Source: an uncultured Lachnospiraceae bacterium
Lineage (GTDB): Bacteria; Bacillota; Clostridia; Lachnospirales; Lachnospiraceae
Direction of reading: 5' to 3'
DNA: 8,805 nucleotides
NCBI GenBank assembly: GCA_902489925.1
Contig: CABUBX010000088.1
Coordinates: 1-8,805 of the forward strand
The position numbers and the translations under genes were made by a program. The notes below the pieces were generated by a model. That model did no database searches. It was not told the origin of the DNA and was given only the letters and a program-made list of their open reading frames with translations. Below, in pieces: positions 6,634 to 8,805 of the stretch. The stretch's first letter is position 1. Each line of letters begins with the position of its first letter.

Positions 6634-6668
6634 GTCGGCGGATGAAATATATTTAAAAAATCAGACAT
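6567..6668 (-). other. Leader reading frame carrying the true start of the XdhC gene
   Basis: ATG 6668, with AAGGAGG at 6676-6682 seven bases upstream, opens a 33-codon frame that stops at TGA 6569-6567. Its first four residues are MSDF. After the T-run its residues look non-native, whereas the -1 frame gives KYISSADVSSRHV and runs straight into XdhC. An in-frame TGA directly before the T-run closes the -1 frame upstream. An ATG at 6671 is a less well spaced alternative start. Confidence 0.7.
6607..6660 (-). promoter_or_regulatory. Possible -1 frameshift site: slippery heptamer plus hairpin
   Basis: In the transcript, U UUU UUA (6660-6654) is in the phase required for tandem -1 slippage (0-frame codons GAU UUU UUA). 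A hairpin follows: CGCCGACGUG (6640-6631) against CACGUCAGCG (6621-6612), nine of ten positions paired, nine-base loop. CAU (6644-6642) with AUG (6609-6607) can extend it and brings the spacer to nine bases. The function is inferred; a missing base in the T-run explains the frame equally well. Confidence 0.4.
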
Positions 6669-6723
6669 CATATTGCCTCCTTAAAAATTGTCTTAAATTT
6701 ATCTTCATATATATTAAAGAAAA

Positions 6724-6729
6724 TGTCAA
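6724..6729 (-). promoter_or_regulatory. Possible -35 box for the XdhC gene
   Basis: A perfect TTGACA reads on the minus strand from 6729 to 6724, about 40 bases before the XdhC ribosome binding site. The following AT-rich stretch offers no convincing -10 at 16-18 bases (GAAGAT at 17), so the promoter is tentative. Confidence 0.3.
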
Positions 6730-6744
6730 GAGGGTAAAACGGGC

Positions 6745-6773
6745 TTTAAAAAAGAAGGGGCTTGGTGTATAAT
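6745..6773 (+). promoter_or_regulatory. Sigma-A-type promoter for topB
   Basis: A perfect TATAAT (6768-6773) lies 17 bases after TTTAAA (6745-6750), a four-of-six match to the -35 consensus. Transcription would start near 6780, about 30 bases before the topB start. The 140-base region between the divergent XdhC and topB genes holds nothing else that I can support. Confidence 0.6.
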
Positions 6774-6808
6774 AAAACATTATAAGAAGAATTGACTAAG
6801 GAGGTTTT

Positions 6809-8805
6809 ATGAAGTCGTTAGTTATTGCAGAAAAACCGAGTGTCGGACGGGATATTGCCAGAGTGCTTGCCTGTACAAAAACAGTCGGCAGCTGCCTTGA
6901 GGGCGGTGATTATGTTGTGACATGGGCATTGGGACATCTTGTAACGCTTGCATCCCCTGAAAGTTACTCGGATGATTATAAAGAATGGTCGCTTGAAACA
7001 TTACCGATGCTTCCGGAAAGATTAAAACTGGAGGTTATTAAAAAAACAGGACGCCAGTTTCAGACAGTCAAGACACAGCTTTTCAGAAAAGATATTTCTG
7101 AGATTATTATAGCGACTGATGCCGGCCGTGAGGGTGAGCTTGTGGCGCGATGGATTATTGACAAGGCGGGTGTGAAAAAACCAATCAAGCGGCTTTGGAT
7201 TTCTTCAGTTACGGATAAAGCCATTAAAGAAGGCTTTGCGCATCTGAAAAACGGTCATGATTACGATAATCTTTACAGGGCAGCCGTTGCCAGAGCGGAG
7301 GCGGATTGGCTTGTCGGGCTTAATGCGACAAGAGCTTTGACTGTAAAGTATAATGCCCAGCTCTCCTGTGGACGTGTTCAGACACCGACATTGGCGATTA
7401 TCGAGAAGCATAATGCGCAGATAAAAAATTTTAAACCGGTAAAGTATTATGGTGTTGCGGCAACATCAGGGCAGCTTCGCCTAATATGGCGAAATGAAAA
7501 GACAAAGGAGACACGCATATTTAATAAAGAGACAGCAGATTTAATCCATAAAAAAGTATGCGGCGGACAGTGTATTGCAGATGCGGCTGATAAAAAAACA
7601 AAGAAAATTTATGCACCGCTTTTGTATGATTTGACAGAGCTGCAGCGCGATGCCAACCGATTATATAATTTTTCGGCAAAAGAGACATTAAATTACATGC
7701 AGCGTCTTTATGAACATCATAAAGCGGTGACTTATCCGAGAACAGATTCAAGGTATTTGACATCGGATGTGGCAGAGACATTGGCAGAGCGGGTCAGCGC
7801 ATGTCGGGTGCCGGAGTGGGCTACAGCTTGTAATTTTATTTTAAAAGAGAAGCTTGCAAAGGGAAATTCACGGTTTGTAAATAACGCAAAAGTCAGCGAC
7901 CACCATGCTATTATTCCAACAGAACAGGGCGTTCGCTTGTCGGATTTGGATTACGGTGAGCGAAAAATATATGAACTTGTTGTCAAAAGGTTTTTAGCGG
8001 TACTCATGCCTCCGGCTGTTTATGAGGAGATAAAAATTACGGCACATATTGGCGGTGAGCTGTTTGAAGCTTCAGGTCGGGTTTTAATTGATGAAGGCTG
8101 GAGACGTGTCGGACGTGATTTAGATGCTGAGGAGGCAGAGGCTGAGTTAAATATATGCCGTGGCTTTGAAAAAGCGGAAAAAGGCATGAAGCTTGACATC
8201 AACCGTGTTGAAATAACAGAGGGGATTACAAAACCACCGTCTTATCTGACAGAGGCATCGCTTTTATCGGCGATGGAACATCCGGCAAAGTATATGAACC
8301 AAAAGGATGACGCACTTGCAAAAACACTTGGCGAGACCGGGGGACTTGGCACTGTAGCCACGAGGGCGGATATTATTGAGAAGCTTATAAACACGGGGAT
8401 GATTGAAAAGCGCGATAAATATTTGCACTTAACGTCTAAAGGCCGACAGGTACTTGAGCTTGCACCAAAGGAATTGCGCTCGCCTGAACTGACAGCCCAG
8501 TGGGAGCAAAAGCTTGCGGATATTGCAGCGGGGAAGGTGAAAAAAGCGGATTTTGAATCAGAAATCCGAAACTATACAGTGACGGTTGTGGATGAGATTA
8601 AAGGCAGCAATCTTAAGTATCATCATGACAATGTAACCGGCAAAAAGTGCCCGGAGTGCGGTAAATTACTTTTGGAGGTTACCAATAAGCACGGACGTGC
8701 ACTTGTATGTCAGGACAGAGCCTGTGGTTACAGAAAGAATTTGGCGAAGGTCACCAATGCGCGCTGTCCGCAGTGCCATAAAAAGATGGAAATGATAGGA
8801 GAAGG
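6809..8805 (+). CDS. topB: DNA topoisomerase III (type IA), 3' end outside window
   Basis: TopB cuts one DNA strand through a tyrosine-phosphate link to pass strands, and resolves precatenanes and recombination intermediates. The frame is open for 665 codons to the window edge with no stop. The toprim domain starts with SLVIAEKPSVGRDIARVL (catalytic E8) and includes IIIATDAGREGELVARWI (99-116); the second acidic position reads Gly (D104, G106, E108), a variant I recall from Firmicute TopB proteins. Further family blocks are NATRALTVKY (172-181) and SCGRVQTPTLAII (187-199). The active-site tyrosine is Y309 in VTYPRTDSRYL, and GGLGTVATRADIIEKL follows. A C-terminal zinc ribbon begins with CPECGKLL, CQDRACGY and CPQCHKK and is cut by the edge. 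Bacillus TopB is about 727 residues, so some 50-70 residues are missing. AAGGAGG (6798-6804) lies four bases before the ATG. The chromosomal context argues for the housekeeping enzyme, not a conjugative-element copy. Confidence 0.96.
   Translation, partial: MKSLVIAEKPSVGRDIARVLACTKTVGSCLEGGDYVVTWALGHLVTLASPESYSDDYKEWSLETLPMLPERLKLEVIKKTGRQFQTVKTQLFRKDISEIIIATDAGREGELVARWIIDKAGVKKPIKRLWISSVTDKAIKEGFAHLKNGHDYDNLYRAAVARAEADWLVGLNATRALTVKYNAQLSCGRVQTPTLAIIEKHNAQIKNFKPVKYYGVAATSGQLRLIWRNEKTKETRIFNKETADLIHKKVCGGQCIADAADKKTKKIYAPLLYDLTELQRDANRLYNFSAKETLNYMQRLYEHHKAVTYPRTDSRYLTSDVAETLAERVSACRVPEWATACNFILKEKLAKGNSRFVNNAKVSDHHAIIPTEQGVRLSDLDYGERKIYELVVKRFLAVLMPPAVYEEIKITAHIGGELFEASGRVLIDEGWRRVGRDLDAEEAEAELNICRGFEKAEKGMKLDINRVEITEGITKPPSYLTEASLLSAMEHPAKYMNQKDDALAKTLGETGGLGTVATRADIIEKLINTGMIEKRDKYLHLTSKGRQVLELAPKELRSPELTAQWEQKLADIAAGKVKKADFESEIRNYTVTVVDEIKGSNLKYHHDNVTGKKCPECGKLLLEVTNKHGRALVCQDRACGYRKNLAKVTNARCPQCHKKMEMIGE

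Noticed and set aside
8099..8160. GA-rich repetitive stretch in topB as a tandem repeat
   Set aside because: It simply encodes an acidic Glu/Ala helix and has no regular repeat unit.
7205..8202. Short minus-strand open frames across topB
   Set aside because: The plus strand encodes a continuous topoisomerase with intact motifs. The reverse frames are shadows.

Overview
The window looks like ordinary chromosomal DNA from an anaerobic, low-to-moderate GC Firmicute, most likely a Lachnospiraceae/Clostridia member. This rests on recognised protein families and on strong AGGAGG-type ribosome binding sites. The species is an inference. No tRNA, rRNA, CRISPR array, insertion sequence or phage gene was found.

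Layout, left to right. (1) The 3' end of a pyruvate kinase gene with the PEP-utiliser-like C-terminal extension (3-581, start outside the window). (2) A CPA2-type monovalent cation:proton antiporter (657-1961). (3) A secreted D-alanyl-D-alanine carboxypeptidase (2022-3224) whose 5' coding region holds a perfect 16-bp inverted repeat. (4) scpA and scpB (3284-4036 and 4036-4605), overlapping by one base and driven by a very good sigma-A-type promoter whose -35 box overlaps the carboxypeptidase stop codon. (5) A small two-helix membrane protein with a C-terminal zinc ribbon (4702-5097). (6) A small lipoprotein (5243-5620) with its own promoter, an AT-rich palindrome over the -35 box, and a strong hairpin/U-tract terminator. 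(7) On the minus strand, converging on that terminator, an XdhC/CoxI-family molybdenum-hydroxylase maturation protein (5662-6633). Its natural start, ATG 6668 with a strong ribosome binding site, lies in a different frame. (8) Diverging from it, the type IA topoisomerase topB (6809 to the window end, stop not reached).

Functionally this is a housekeeping segment: glycolysis, ion homeostasis, peptidoglycan trimming, chromosome condensation and segregation (ScpAB with SMC), and decatenation (TopB). A carboxypeptidase next to scpAB recalls the Bacillus neighbourhood scpA-scpB-ypuI-dacB (recalled, not searched).

No clear new multi-gene system is visible. The most interesting signal is at the start of the XdhC gene. 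The leader frame reaches a U UUU UUA heptamer in the phase needed for -1 ribosomal frameshifting, and a stable hairpin follows. A -1 shift restores the full XdhC frame. The alternatives are a one-base homopolymer sequencing error or a genuine frameshift mutation. Second are the 16-bp inverted repeat in the carboxypeptidase gene and the palindrome over the lipoprotein promoter.
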